A DNA stretch of 64,000 nucleotides from Saccharopolyspora sp. NFXS83 (GTDB lineage Bacteria; Actinomycetota; Actinomycetes; Mycobacteriales; Pseudonocardiaceae), in contig NZ_JAPFGB010000021.1 in assembly GCF_026241095.1 (NCBI RefSeq), positions 33,963 to 97,962 of the forward strand. The letters run 5' to 3'. Of the stretch, positions 17,129-25,007 are shown piece by piece. The notes under the pieces were generated by a model. It did no database searches. It saw only the letters and a program-made list of their open reading frames with translations, and was not told where the DNA came from. The position numbers and the translations under genes are program-made. Position 1 is the stretch's first letter; every line of letters starts with the position of its first letter.

Positions 17129-17157
17129 TTTGTAGCCCTAGGCGCGGACCGCGGCAA
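17129..17157 (-). promoter_or_regulatory. Promoter of the Ms1-like RNA
   Basis: On the minus strand TTGCCG (17157-17152), a 17-nt spacer, and TACAAA (17134-17129). This near-consensus housekeeping promoter predicts transcription from about 17121. Confidence 0.55.
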
Positions 17158-17196
17158 TCCCTGGCCCGTGGTTGTTTCGGGTGGTGTTCCCGCTGC

Positions 17197-18024
17197 TCAG
17201 CGAGCCCGGCGGAAGCGACGCAGGCCCCACCAGGCAGCACCGGCCGCGGCGACGGCGCCGACGCCGACTCCGGCGGCGGTGACCGCCGCGCGGGACGGGG
17301 TGGGGAAGCGGGCGCGCAGCGAGATCGGCTGCTCGAACGCGAGGGACGGCCAGCCGCGCTGCGCGGCCTCCTTGCGCAGGCCGCGGTCCGGGTTGACGGC
17401 GGTGGGGTGGCCGACGGCCTCCAGCAGCGGCAGGTCGGTCACCGAGTCCGAATAGGCGTGGCTGGCGGTGAGGTCGTAGCCGTGCCGCTCGGCGAGTTCG
17501 CGGGCCGCCGCGGCTTTGTTCTCCGCCGAGCAGTAGAACTCCACTTCGCCCGTGTACCTGCCGTCGGCGACCACCATCCGGGTGCCGGCGGAATGGTTCG
17601 CGCCGAGCAAGGTGGCGATCGGAGCTACGACTTCTTGCCCGGAAGCGGAGAGCACCACAATGTCGTGCCCCTGCTCTTTGTGCTCGGTGATCAGCTGGGT
17701 GGCTTCCTTGTAGACCAGCGGATCGACGATGTCGTGGAGGGTTTCCTCGACGATGGCGTTGACCTGCTCGACGTCCCACCCGGCGCACAGCGAGGTGATG
17801 TGCGCCCGCATCCGGTCCATCTGGTCGGCGTCGGCACCCGCCAGCATGAAGACGAATTGCGCGTAGGCGCTTTTGAGCACCGCCCTGCGGTTGATGAGAC
17901 CTTCTTGGAAGAACGGCCTGCTGAATGCGAGCGTGCTCGATTTCGCGATGACCGTTTTGTCCAGGTCGAAGAACGCTGCCGCCCGAGGCTCGGTGGCGGC
18001 CGGAGGGTTCGCGGGCGCTGTCAC
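17197..18024 (-). CDS. HAD-IB family phosphatase (SerB-like), C-terminal membrane anchor
   Basis: 275 residues, homologous by motif and place to M. tuberculosis Rv3661. HAD motif I is FFDLDKT (D20, D22), motif II VLSASGQE, and motif IV SDSVTDLPLLEAVG. The cap helices in between resemble SerB/phosphoserine-phosphatase relatives of subfamily IB. The last 30 residues form a TM helix followed by RRFRRAR, so it is anchored with a basic tail. Substrate unknown. The GTG at 18024 is preferred because TATGCT lies 7 nt upstream with no Shine-Dalgarno. The ATG at 18036 is the alternative. Flanked by two non-coding RNA candidates. Confidence 0.88.
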   Translation of the reverse strand: MTAPANPPAATEPRAAAFFDLDKTVIAKSSTLAFSRPFFQEGLINRRAVLKSAYAQFVFMLAGADADQMDRMRAHITSLCAGWDVEQVNAIVEETLHDIVDPLVYKEATQLITEHKEQGHDIVVLSASGQEVVAPIATLLGANHSAGTRMVVADGRYTGEVEFYCSAENKAAAARELAERHGYDLTASHAYSDSVTDLPLLEAVGHPTAVNPDRGLRKEAAQRGWPSLAFEQPISLRARFPTPSRAAVTAAGVGVGAVAAAGAAWWGLRRFRRAR

Positions 18025-18234
18025 GCCGCACAGCATACGAAACCCCGGGGGTGTCCGGACGGCTGCACGTTCCGCCGAATGCATCAGTCACGCTGGGTGT
18101 CGAGCAGGGTTCCCGGTCAGGGTGAGCCAGGCGTGCGCGTTGGCCCGATGCCCTGCACGCGGAGTTTCCAGGGGTGCGACCGGAGTCCGACGTTCCTCCT
18201 AATGGACGGGGCGCGTGTGGGGGTCCTGGGGCGC

Positions 18235-18240
18235 TACAGT
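18235..18240 (+). promoter_or_regulatory. -10 box (TACAGT) of the 6C RNA
   Basis: TACAGT predicts a transcript start near 18247, just before the first 6C stem. No good -35 hexamer is visible. Confidence 0.45.
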
Positions 18241-18246
18241 TAGAGG

Positions 18247-18340
18247 GTCCGGGAGCCCCGGATGAGTTCAGCTCGACCCCCCGGAGCTGAACTCTCGACG
18301 ACCCCCGTCCCTCCCCCCTGACGGGGGTCGTCCTTATTCT
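18247..18340 (+). ncRNA. 6C RNA
   Basis: Two stem-loops each exposing exactly six cytosines, the definition of the actinobacterial 6C family (B11 in mycobacteria). Stem 1: 18264-18274 with 18284-18294, six C at 18277-18282. Stem 2: a perfect 13-bp stem 18297-18309 with 18320-18332, six C at 18313-18318, followed by CTTATTCT as intrinsic terminator. The position between the HAD gene and ssd is that of B11 between Rv3661 and Rv3660c. 6C RNAs regulate by pairing C-loops with G-rich ribosome sites. The 5' end is inferred from the -10 box. Confidence 0.93.
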
Positions 18341-18584
18341 CCCGTCCCGCCGACCGGTTCGGCGCATTCGGCGGCCTCTTCCGCTCCGGCCCCTCCGGCG
18401 CTTCGCCCGAACCGCTTCGCGCCTTTGCCCGAAGTGTGCCGCGGGCGCTTCTCATTTCGTTCGTCACCGGTGTCGGCGTGCTGCGCGTGACATTGTCCGG
18501 CAGGTGTGCATGTGCGATTTTCGCTGACCAGAGGTTCGTTTTCGACAACTCTCAACCTTCGGCTTCACCGAACCGAGGGACGGG

Positions 18585-18612
18585 TTATCCACAGGCCTTC
18601 GATTCATCCACA
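18585..18612 (+). promoter_or_regulatory. Two DnaA-box-like nonamers upstream of the Tad operon
   Basis: TTATCCACA (18585-18593) is a perfect consensus DnaA box. TCATCCACA (18604-18612) differs at one position and has the same orientation, 10 bp further on. They sit 120-147 bp before ssd. Whether DnaA binds is untested. Confidence 0.4.
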
Positions 18613-18731
18613 GATTTGCGAATTGGGGATCGACGACGCGTTCCGGCTGGGTCACCGTTGAAGGCGAGCGGGAATTCACCGGATTCACACTTCCGGCCCC
18701 GCGATCATCGTGATTCGAACGGGGTCCGCGC

Positions 18732-19850
18732 ATGTCCACGACCACGCCCTTGATCATCACCCAGGACGACGCGCTCGCCGAGGACGTCACCCGGCTCGCC
18801 GCCGTGGCGGGCTGTGAGCTGCGCAGACGGGACGGCGCCAACGGGGCGGGCGGCCACTGGCGGGACGCCGCGCTCATCCTGCTCGACGGCCCCGCCGCCG
18901 CGGAGGCGTTGGCAGCGGGATTTCCGCGAAGAACGGGTGTCGTGCTGCTGACCAGAGGACAGGTGGAATCGCTGTGGCGACCGGCGTTCGAAGTGGGCGC
19001 CGACGCGCTGCTCGACCTGCCTGGCCAGGAATTCCGCCTCGTCGACATGTTCACCGACATCGTCGACGGCGTCCGGGCATCGGCTGCCGGGCGGGTGCTG
19101 GCCGTGCTCGGCGGGACCGGTGGCGCCGGTGCCTCCACGCTCGCCGCCGCGACCGCGGTGGCCGCCGCCCGCGGTGGTGCCCGGTCGCTGTTGCTGGACT
19201 GCGATCCGGCGGGCGGTGGGCTGGACCTGACGGTGGGCGTCGAACGCACCTGCGGCCTGCGCTGGTCCGGGCTGACCATCAGCGGCGGCCGGGTCCCGTC
19301 CGGTGCGCTGCACGAGGCGCTTCCCGGCCGGCGCCTGGGGGCGGGTCGGCTCACCGTGCTGTCCTGCGATCGCGACGGCCCGTCGGACGGGTTGACCGCG
19401 ACCTCGGTCCGCGCCGTGCTGGACGCGGGCCGCCGAGCGGGGGAGACCGTGGTGTGCGATTTGCCGCGAGCCCCGTCCGAACCGGCGTCGGCGGTGCTGC
19501 GCCGGGCGGATCTCACGATCATGGTGGTACCGGCGGAGGTCCGCGCGTGCGCCGCCGCCGCGAGCACCGCCGAGCTGGTGCGCGAACACTCCGCTGGGCC
19601 GGTGTGCGCCGTGGTGCGCGGCCCGGCGCCCGGCGGCCTCCTGGTCGAGGACATCGAGCGGGCCGTGGGGGTCGACGTGCTGTCGGTGCTGCGCGCGCAG
19701 CCGAGCCTGGCCTCCGCCGTCGACCGGGGCGGGTTGTGCGCGACGAGGTCCGGCAGTCGCGGTCCGATCGTGCGCACCGCGGGTGACATCCTCCGCGCGC
19801 TCGACGAGCTCGCGTCCGGACGGGCGGTGGCGTCGTGCACACCGAGCTGA
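18732..19850 (+). CDS. ssd: Septum-site-determining/CpaE-like MinD-family protein Ssd
   Basis: 372 residues. N-terminal receiver-like domain (about 1-115, IILLDGP, VVLLTRG) and C-terminal MinD/ParA-like domain. The P-loop region is [12 protein letters not shown] from G127: the lysines of the deviant Walker A (KGGxGKS) are missing, although [12 protein letters not shown] follows as in MinD/CpaE. ATP hydrolysis may therefore be weak or absent. In pilus loci the CpaE partner positions the Tad machine; the mycobacterial homolog affects septation. ATG at 18732. It overlaps tadA by 16 nt, so it is the first gene of the Tad operon. Confidence 0.88.
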   Translation: MSTTTPLIITQDDALAEDVTRLAAVAGCELRRRDGANGAGGHWRDAALILLDGPAAAEALAAGFPRRTGVVLLTRGQVESLWRPAFEVGADALLDLPGQEFRLVDMFTDIVDGVRASAAGRVLAVLGGTGGAGASTLAAATAVAAARGGARSLLLDCDPAGGGLDLTVGVERTCGLRWSGLTISGGRVPSGALHEALPGRRLGAGRLTVLSCDRDGPSDGLTATSVRAVLDAGRRAGETVVCDLPRAPSEPASAVLRRADLTIMVVPAEVRACAAAASTAELVREHSAGPVCAVVRGPAPGGLLVEDIERAVGVDVLSVLRAQPSLASAVDRGGLCATRSGSRGPIVRTAGDILRALDELASGRAVASCTPS

Positions 19851-21004
19851 TCGAGCGGGTGCGGCGCCGCCTCGCGGGCAGCGGTGCGCCGGTGAGCCCG
19901 TCCGCGGTCGCCGCCGCGGTGCGCGAGGAGTCCGGCGGGCTGGTCGCCGACACCGACCTGCTCACCGCTCTTCGCGCGCTGCAACAGGAATTCCTCGGTG
20001 CCGGGGTCCTCGAACCGCTGCTGCGGGATCCGCGGGTCACCGACGTGCTGGTGACCGCGCCCGACCAGGTGTGGGTCGATCGAGGTGACGGCCTGCGCCG
20101 CTGCTCGGTCGTGTTCCCCGACGACGACGGGGTGCGCAGGCTCGCCCAGCGACTCGCGGTGGCCACCGGCCGGCGGTTGGACGAGGCACAACCGTGGGTC
20201 GACGCGTGGCTGCCCGGCGCGGAGGCGGGTGAGGCCGTGCGCCTGCACGCGGTGCTGCCGCCGATCGCCGCGGGCGGCACCTGCCTGTCGCTGCGCGTGC
20301 TGCGCCCGGCCTCGCACGACGTCGCCGCGCTGCGACGGCTCGGGGCGTTCGACGAGGAGCTCGCCGAGGTGCTGCGGGAGATCGTGCGCCACCGGTTGGC
20401 GTTCCTGGTCACCGGTGGCACCGGCGCGGGCAAGACGACCTTGCTCGCCGCGCTGCTGGGCGAGGTCCCCCGGGACGAACGGATCGTCTGCGTCGAGGAG
20501 GCCGGGGAGCTGCGGCCCGAACACCCGCACGTCGTCCGGCTGCTCACCAGGCCGCCGAACGTCGAGGGCGCGGGTGAGATCCGGGTGCGCGATCTGGTCC
20601 GCCAAGCCCTGCGGATGCGGCCGGACCGGTTGATCGTCGGCGAGGTGCGCGGCGCCGAGGTGTGCGAGCTGCTCGCGGCCTTGAACACCGGCCACGACGG
20701 GGGCGGCGGCACCGTGCACGCGAACTCGCCCGCCGAGGTCCCGGCGCGGCTGGAAGCACTGGCCGCGTTGGGCGGGCTGTCCCGGCAGGCGCTGCACAGC
20801 CAGCTGGCGGCGGCCGTGCAGGTCGTGCTGCACGTCCGGCGTTCCACCGGCCGGGGCAGGTACCTCGCGGCGGTCGGCGTCCTGCGCCGCGAGCACGAGC
20901 TGGTGCGGGTGGTGCCCGCTTGGGACCGGGACGCGGGTTGGGGCGATGGGCGGCCGGACCTGCTGGCACTGCTGCGGTCCAGGGGAGGTGCGGTGCCGTG
21001 CTGA
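19835..21004 (+). CDS. tadA: Tad/Flp pilus assembly ATPase (TadA/CpaF)
   Basis: 389 residues; a type II/IV secretion ATPase that powers pilus assembly at the inner face of the membrane. The Walker [10 protein letters not shown] (from about residue 193), Walker B-like [11 protein letters not shown] with the Asp box, and the [15 protein letters not shown] plus [15 protein letters not shown] segments are all intact. This is the only clearly active ATPase of the locus. The N-terminal 75 residues are the usual helical domain. The GTG start overlaps ssd by 16 nt. The stop overlaps the tadB GTG. Confidence 0.94.
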   Translation: MHTELIERVRRRLAGSGAPVSPSAVAAAVREESGGLVADTDLLTALRALQQEFLGAGVLEPLLRDPRVTDVLVTAPDQVWVDRGDGLRRCSVVFPDDDGVRRLAQRLAVATGRRLDEAQPWVDAWLPGAEAGEAVRLHAVLPPIAAGGTCLSLRVLRPASHDVAALRRLGAFDEELAEVLREIVRHRLAFLVTGGTGAGKTTLLAALLGEVPRDERIVCVEEAGELRPEHPHVVRLLTRPPNVEGAGEIRVRDLVRQALRMRPDRLIVGEVRGAEVCELLAALNTGHDGGGGTVHANSPAEVPARLEALAALGGLSRQALHSQLAAAVQVVLHVRRSTGRGRYLAAVGVLRREHELVRVVPAWDRDAGWGDGRPDLLALLRSRGGAVPC

Positions 21005-21813
21005 GCTTGCTGTTGCCCGCGGCGGCCTTGCTGAGCTGGCCGGACCCGCGCGCCCGAACCCGCCTCGCCGCGGTGCGGCCCTCGAACGTGACGGGGTTCG
21101 GGTCCGGTTCGCCGCGCGTCCGAGCGGTACCGATCGCCGTGCCGTGCGGAGTCGTGGTCGCCGCGCTGCTCGCCGGGGTCGGGGGCGCGTTGGCGTCCGG
21201 AGTCGCTGCTGCGGTGGGGCTGTGGTGGTGGCGGGGGCGTGGCGCCGATCGGCGCCGCCTGGCCCGCGCGGCTGCGCTCGCCGCCGGACTCCGGCTCCTC
21301 GTCGCGGAACTGCGCGCCGGGTCGCATCCGGCCTCCGCCGCGGAAGGCGCCGCGGCGGAAGCGGATCCCGCGGTGAGCGGGGTGTTCCGGGACCTCGCCG
21401 CGACCGCCCGGCTCGGTGGCGACGCGGCGGCGGTGCTCATCTCGGCCGCCGGATCCGGTCCGGTCGAGCGGGGCGGGGATCCGCTGGCACGAGCGGGCCG
21501 GGCCTGGGCCTTGGCCGATCGCCACGGCGTCGCGCTGGCGGAACTGCTCGACTCGGTGCGCCGCGACCTCGAGCACCGGGTGGCCTTTGCCCACGACGTC
21601 GAGGCGAAGCTGGCCGGCCCGCGCTCGACGGCCGCGGTGCTGGCCGGGTTGCCGCTGCTCGGGCTGGCGCTCGGGCAGGCGTCCGGGGCGGATCCGCTGG
21701 CAGTTCTGGCGAACGGGCTGCTCGGGCAGGCGTTGCTGGTCGCCGGGGTCTCGTTGCTGTGCGCCGGTGTGGTGTGGACCGTGCGGCTGACCGAGTCGGT
21801 GGTGCGGCCATGA
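20998..21813 (+). CDS. tadB: Type II secretion F-family membrane protein TadB
   Basis: 271 residues of the T2SSF platform family. Predicted TM helices near the N-terminus ([17 protein letters not shown] region), about 205-225 and 240-262. The cytoplasmic helical bundle between them contains [17 protein letters not shown], matching the family's F-domain. It forms the inner-membrane platform with TadC for TadA-driven pilin assembly. The GTG at 20998 overlaps the tadA stop and is preceded by AGGGGAGG. Its stop overlaps the tadC ATG. Confidence 0.88.
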   Translation: MLSLLLPAAALLSWPDPRARTRLAAVRPSNVTGFGSGSPRVRAVPIAVPCGVVVAALLAGVGGALASGVAAAVGLWWWRGRGADRRRLARAAALAAGLRLLVAELRAGSHPASAAEGAAAEADPAVSGVFRDLAATARLGGDAAAVLISAAGSGPVERGGDPLARAGRAWALADRHGVALAELLDSVRRDLEHRVAFAHDVEAKLAGPRSTAAVLAGLPLLGLALGQASGADPLAVLANGLLGQALLVAGVSLLCAGVVWTVRLTESVVRP

Positions 21814-22568
21814 GCGCGCACCCGGGGCTGCCGTTCGCGGCGTTCCCGCTCGGCGGGCCGTTGCTGCCGTGGGCGATGGTGTTGTTCGGGGCCGCGCTGC
21901 TCGCGGTTCCGCGTCGTCGACCTCGGGCCCGATTGCCGCCGAGCCCCGACGGCCCAGGACGGTTCCCGGGCAGGTGGCTCGACAAGCGGCGGGCGGTGGT
22001 TCCCGCGGCAGCTGCCGCGGGCGTGCTCGGCGCGCTGGTCGGCGGGCCGGCGGTGGGCTTCGCGGTCGCGGCCGGAGTGCTCTGGTGGCTGCGCCGCGCC
22101 GCGCGCCAGGTCCGTCCGGACCCGGTGGATCCGCTGGTGCTGGCGGCCGGCTGGGATCTGCTCGCCGCCGGCATGCGAGCGGGCCTGCCGCCGGTGGTGC
22201 TGGTGCGCGCGGTGGCGGCGGAGTTCACCGGTACCGCGAGCGCGGCCTTGCGGGAAGTGGCGGGGCTGCTCGAACTCGGGGCCGACCCGGCCGCCGCGTG
22301 GGAACCCGCGTTGCGCCATCCCGGCACCGCGGAACTGGGGCGGGCGGCTCGGCGGACTGCCCGCACCGGCAGCGCGCTGGCCGAGGTCGCGACCGAACTC
22401 GCGGCCGAAGCCAGGACGGCGTTGGCCGACCGCGCGCAAGCGCGGGCGCAGCGGGCGGCGGTGTGGGTCGCCGCTCCGCTGGGGCTGTGCTTCCTGCCCG
22501 CGTTCCTGTGCTTGGGCGTGCTTCCGGTGGTGGTGGGCATGGTGCAGCGGCTGCCGATGTCCTGGTGA
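21810..22568 (+). CDS. tadC: Type II secretion F-family membrane protein TadC
   Basis: 252 residues; second T2SSF platform protein. TM segments lie at about residues 17-33, 63-92 and 222-248. The cytoplasmic F-domain carries [13 protein letters not shown] and [21 protein letters not shown] overlap with tadB (21810-21813) shows coupling. It is followed by 134 bp before the pilin gene, the largest gap in the operon, where an extra promoter or a processing site could lie. Confidence 0.88.
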   Translation: MSAHPGLPFAAFPLGGPLLPWAMVLFGAALLAVPRRRPRARLPPSPDGPGRFPGRWLDKRRAVVPAAAAAGVLGALVGGPAVGFAVAAGVLWWLRRAARQVRPDPVDPLVLAAGWDLLAAGMRAGLPPVVLVRAVAAEFTGTASAALREVAGLLELGADPAAAWEPALRHPGTAELGRAARRTARTGSALAEVATELAAEARTALADRAQARAQRAAVWVAAPLGLCFLPAFLCLGVLPVVVGMVQRLPMSW

Positions 22569-22702
22569 CGGGCGTCCGCAAACAGTCCACTGTGGACTTG
22601 GCGAAGGTCTGGATCCGGGCGCTCGCGTCCGGAAACAACAGCGAGGCCGAATTCGGCGACAGAGGACCGGCCGCACCGGCCGGTGGACGAAAGGAGATGA
22701 CC

Positions 22703-22975
22703 ATGGCCATTCGATCGGCCGAGTCGACGGTGGGGACGATCCGCGCGTGCGGCGGCGGGCCGCTGTCCTGGGTGGCGTTCGGCAACGAGCTCGCCCGACG
22801 GCGCTGGCGGGCGCTGCTGCGTGGCGACGGTGGGATGAGCACGGCCGAATACGCGATCGGGACCGTCGCCGCAGCCGCGTTCGCCGGATTGCTCTACACC
22901 GTGGTGACCGGGGATTCCGTGACCGCGGCGCTCACCTCGCTCGTCGAGCGCGCACTGCAGAGCGGTGTCGAGTGA
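22703..22975 (+). CDS. DUF4244 Flp-type pilin
   Basis: 90 residues, homologous by place and pattern to Rv3656c. A basic leader with RRRWRALLRGDGG precedes MSTAEYAIGTV, the class of motif cut by Tad prepilin peptidase (Gly before, Glu at +5 after). One TM helix follows, which would form the pilus core. The ATG at 22703 has AAAGGAG 6 nt upstream; the ATG at 22697 overlaps that site and is less likely. No prepilin peptidase gene is visible in the window. The stop overlaps the next GTG. Confidence 0.85.
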   Translation: MAIRSAESTVGTIRACGGGPLSWVAFGNELARRRWRALLRGDGGMSTAEYAIGTVAAAAFAGLLYTVVTGDSVTAALTSLVERALQSGVE

Positions 22976-23442
22976 GCGCCCCGCCGACCTCACCCCGAAG
23001 CTCGCGCGGTCCGACGGCCGTCCCTGATCACCCCGCCGGAACGGTCCGCGGATCAGCGGCGGTCGCTCGGGACGGTGGTGCGGTGACCGTCGAAGCGGCG
23101 CTGGGCATCGGTGCGGTGGTCGCGGTGTTCCTGCTCGCGGTGTCCGCGATGAGCGCGTTGCTGGGCCAGTTGCGCTGCATCGACGCCTCCGTCGAAGCCG
23201 CCCGGCTGGCTGCGCGGGGCGACCGGGCCGGAGCTCGCGCCGCGGTGGCGCGACTCGCCCCGGCGGGCACGACGCTGACGATCTCCATCGGGACCGAGCT
23301 GGCCACGGCGGAGGTCACGGCGCCGCCCGGCACAGGACTGCTTCCGGAGAGCTGGCGCCGCAGCCGCGCCTCGGCGGTCGTCGAACCGGGGGTGGAGGTG
23401 CCCGGGAGCGTGGAACCGGGGCGGCCGGAGGCGGTGCCGTGA
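22972..23442 (+). CDS. TadE-family pilus protein
   Basis: 156 residues with a long polar N-terminus, then GGAVTVEAALGIGAVVAVFLL. This is a TadE signature with Glu five residues into the hydrophobic helix, indicating pilin-like processing. The C-terminal part is a small extracytoplasmic domain. It corresponds to Rv3655c. GTGA overlap with the pilin gene; its own stop overlaps the next GTG by 4 nt. Confidence 0.85.
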   Translation: MSAPPTSPRSSRGPTAVPDHPAGTVRGSAAVARDGGAVTVEAALGIGAVVAVFLLAVSAMSALLGQLRCIDASVEAARLAARGDRAGARAAVARLAPAGTTLTISIGTELATAEVTAPPGTGLLPESWRRSRASAVVEPGVEVPGSVEPGRPEAVP

Positions 23443-23864
23443 GCAGCGGTGCGGCGGGCGCGATTCGGCACGCGCCCGCCGTCCACCGCCGGGACGAGCG
23501 GACCGAACGGCGAGAGCGCCGGGAGTGCGGGGTCGCCACCGTGGTCGCGGCGGTGCTCACCATCGGGCTGGTCGTGATCGCAGGTTTCGGTCTGGCGCTC
23601 GGATCAGCCATGCTGGCACGGCATCGGGCCGAAGGAGCCGCGGATCTCGCGGCGCTCGGGGCGGCGGCGCGTGCTCCGCGAGGTCCGGCGTCGGCGTGCT
23701 CGGCGGCGGGTGAGGTCGCCGACGCGATGCGGGTGCGGCTGCTCGACTGCGCGCTCGACGGGCCGGACGCCCGGATCGTGGTCGAAACCCGCGTGCCGGT
23801 CGGGCTGGGGGCGCTATCAGCGCAGGTCACGGCGCGATCGAGGGCGGGTCCGGTACGCCGCTGA
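23439..23864 (+). CDS. TadG-like/Rv3654c-like pilus-locus protein
   Basis: 141 residues, starting GTG in a 4-nt overlap with the TadE gene. After an Arg-rich N-terminus comes GVATVVAAVLTIGLVVIAGFGLALGSAM, a single TM helix. The following segment, ARHRAEGAADLAALGAAA, is the helicase/secretory-neighbourhood TadE signature. A Cys pair (SAC, LDC) in the outer part may form a disulfide. Last gene of the Tad operon. No terminator is obvious behind it. Confidence 0.82.
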   Translation: MSSGAAGAIRHAPAVHRRDERTERRERRECGVATVVAAVLTIGLVVIAGFGLALGSAMLARHRAEGAADLAALGAAARAPRGPASACSAAGEVADAMRVRLLDCALDGPDARIVVETRVPVGLGALSAQVTARSRAGPVRR

Positions 23865-24159
23865 CGGTCGCGGGACGGCGCTGAGCGGTCACGCTTCCCG
23901 GTCCAGCGACCGATGATCGCGAGCGAGCGGCCGGGAACCGACACTCCGGCATATCAGCGCCCCTCTCGGCACCCGCACGCTCGTCGCCGCTGAGCGACCG
24001 GTCGTCGACATGGGGGGTGTACGGGGGTGGGGGGGATGACGTTGATTGATGGTGCGGAAGCGAGCAGGAGATCCCGACATCGTGGTCGGTCTCAGGTGCA
24101 GTCGCGGGGCAGTGACCCACCGGTGCGAAAGCATCCGCCACGTCAGGTGAGGAGAGGTA

Positions 24160-24873
24160 ATGGACTGGTCAGCGGACAGGCGGCCCAGTGCTTCCGGAGC
24201 GAACGCTTCCGGAGGGGCCGGTGTTGCTGTGGAGGCCAGTGTCTCCGGATGGGCGAGCGCCTTCCGGATCGAGTTGCGGGTGCAGGCCATCGAGCTGGCA
24301 TCCCGCGGCTGGTCGGTGCTGCCCGGCACGTACCCGACCGGATACGAGGCGGGTGTTCCCGTCTGGTCCGGTTCCGAGGCTGCGCGGCCGAGCGGATCGA
24401 CCCACCCCGTTCCCGTCCACGCGGACTGGCAGGAGCGGCTCGGCGCCGACGTGCGCCAGGTCGCGAACTGGTGGTCCGACGAGCCGTACAGCCTGCTCGT
24501 CGCCACCGGTGAGCAGGTCGAAGCGCTGGAAACCGGCCCCGAGCTGGGTAGGCGCGCCGCGCGGGCACTGCGCTCGCTGGGCGTTCCGGTCCCGATCGTG
24601 GCCACCCCCGACGCCCGCTGGTACTTCCTCGCCGCCGGTGGATCCGCTACCGCGGCGTGCCCCGAGCTCGTGGCGGCGGGAGCAGTCCGCAGGCACAGCA
24701 CCGGCAGCTGGCTGCCGGTTCCCCCGAGCACTTTCCACCACGGTGTCGTGCACTGGCGGGTCAAGCCGGAGGTCTGCGGGTGGCGGCTGCCGTCGCCCGA
24801 GATCATCGGTGACGCCCTGCGCATCGGTGCGGACGCCGTCCCAGACGTGGCAGAACTCGTCGTGGCGGGTTAA
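24160..24873 (+). CDS. Degenerate bifunctional primase/polymerase (prim-pol) domain protein
   Basis: 237 residues. The early segment AIELASRGWSVLPGTYPTG matches the opening of the prim-pol fold. The later part (HGVVHWRVKPEVCGWRLPSP) matches its second half. The acidic metal-binding DxD expected after the Gly-rich turn is replaced by VATGEQVEALETG, so catalysis is unlikely. A helicase module is absent. The ATG has AGGAGAGG upstream. Similar stand-alone prim-pol proteins occur beside the Tad/helicase region in other Actinobacteria. Role unknown, perhaps regulatory or structural in replication. Confidence 0.75.
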   Translation: MDWSADRRPSASGANASGGAGVAVEASVSGWASAFRIELRVQAIELASRGWSVLPGTYPTGYEAGVPVWSGSEAARPSGSTHPVPVHADWQERLGADVRQVANWWSDEPYSLLVATGEQVEALETGPELGRRAARALRSLGVPVPIVATPDARWYFLAAGGSATAACPELVAAGAVRRHSTGSWLPVPPSTFHHGVVHWRVKPEVCGWRLPSPEIIGDALRIGADAVPDVAELVVAG

Positions 24874-25007
24874 TTCCCGCGACGACCGCGAACCGAGTCG
24901 CAAGGCACTGGACGCCCGACCCGTCCAGGGGCACCCCCGATAGGGGCCGGCGGCGGGAGCGAGTGGGACCGGCGAACCCCCTCGCTCACCCGATCCGCCG
25001 TCGGCCC

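Larger units (their letters stand above)
16662..17196. other. 535-bp intergenic stretch holding an RNA gene
   Basis: Lies between the HAD gene 3' end and the nagZ start. It contains the Ms1-like RNA described separately, its promoter, its terminator, and a small palindrome (GTTCCCCGCGCCGGGGAAC, 16849-16867) in the nagZ upstream region. No convincing CDS on either strand. Confidence 0.7.
18025..18731. other. 707-bp intergenic stretch with 6C RNA and DnaA-box-like sites
   Basis: Between the divergent HAD and ssd genes. It holds the 6C RNA with promoter (about 18235-18340), two DnaA-box-like nonamers (18585-18612) and a locally AT-richer segment just before the Tad operon. No CDS is supported. 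Confidence 0.7.

Noticed and set aside
16662..17196. Cyclic-di-AMP or other riboswitch controlling nagZ
   Set aside because: The stems do not show the conserved core of that class, the structured part has its own promoter and terminator, and it lies more than 200 nt from nagZ. Ms1 synteny explains it better.
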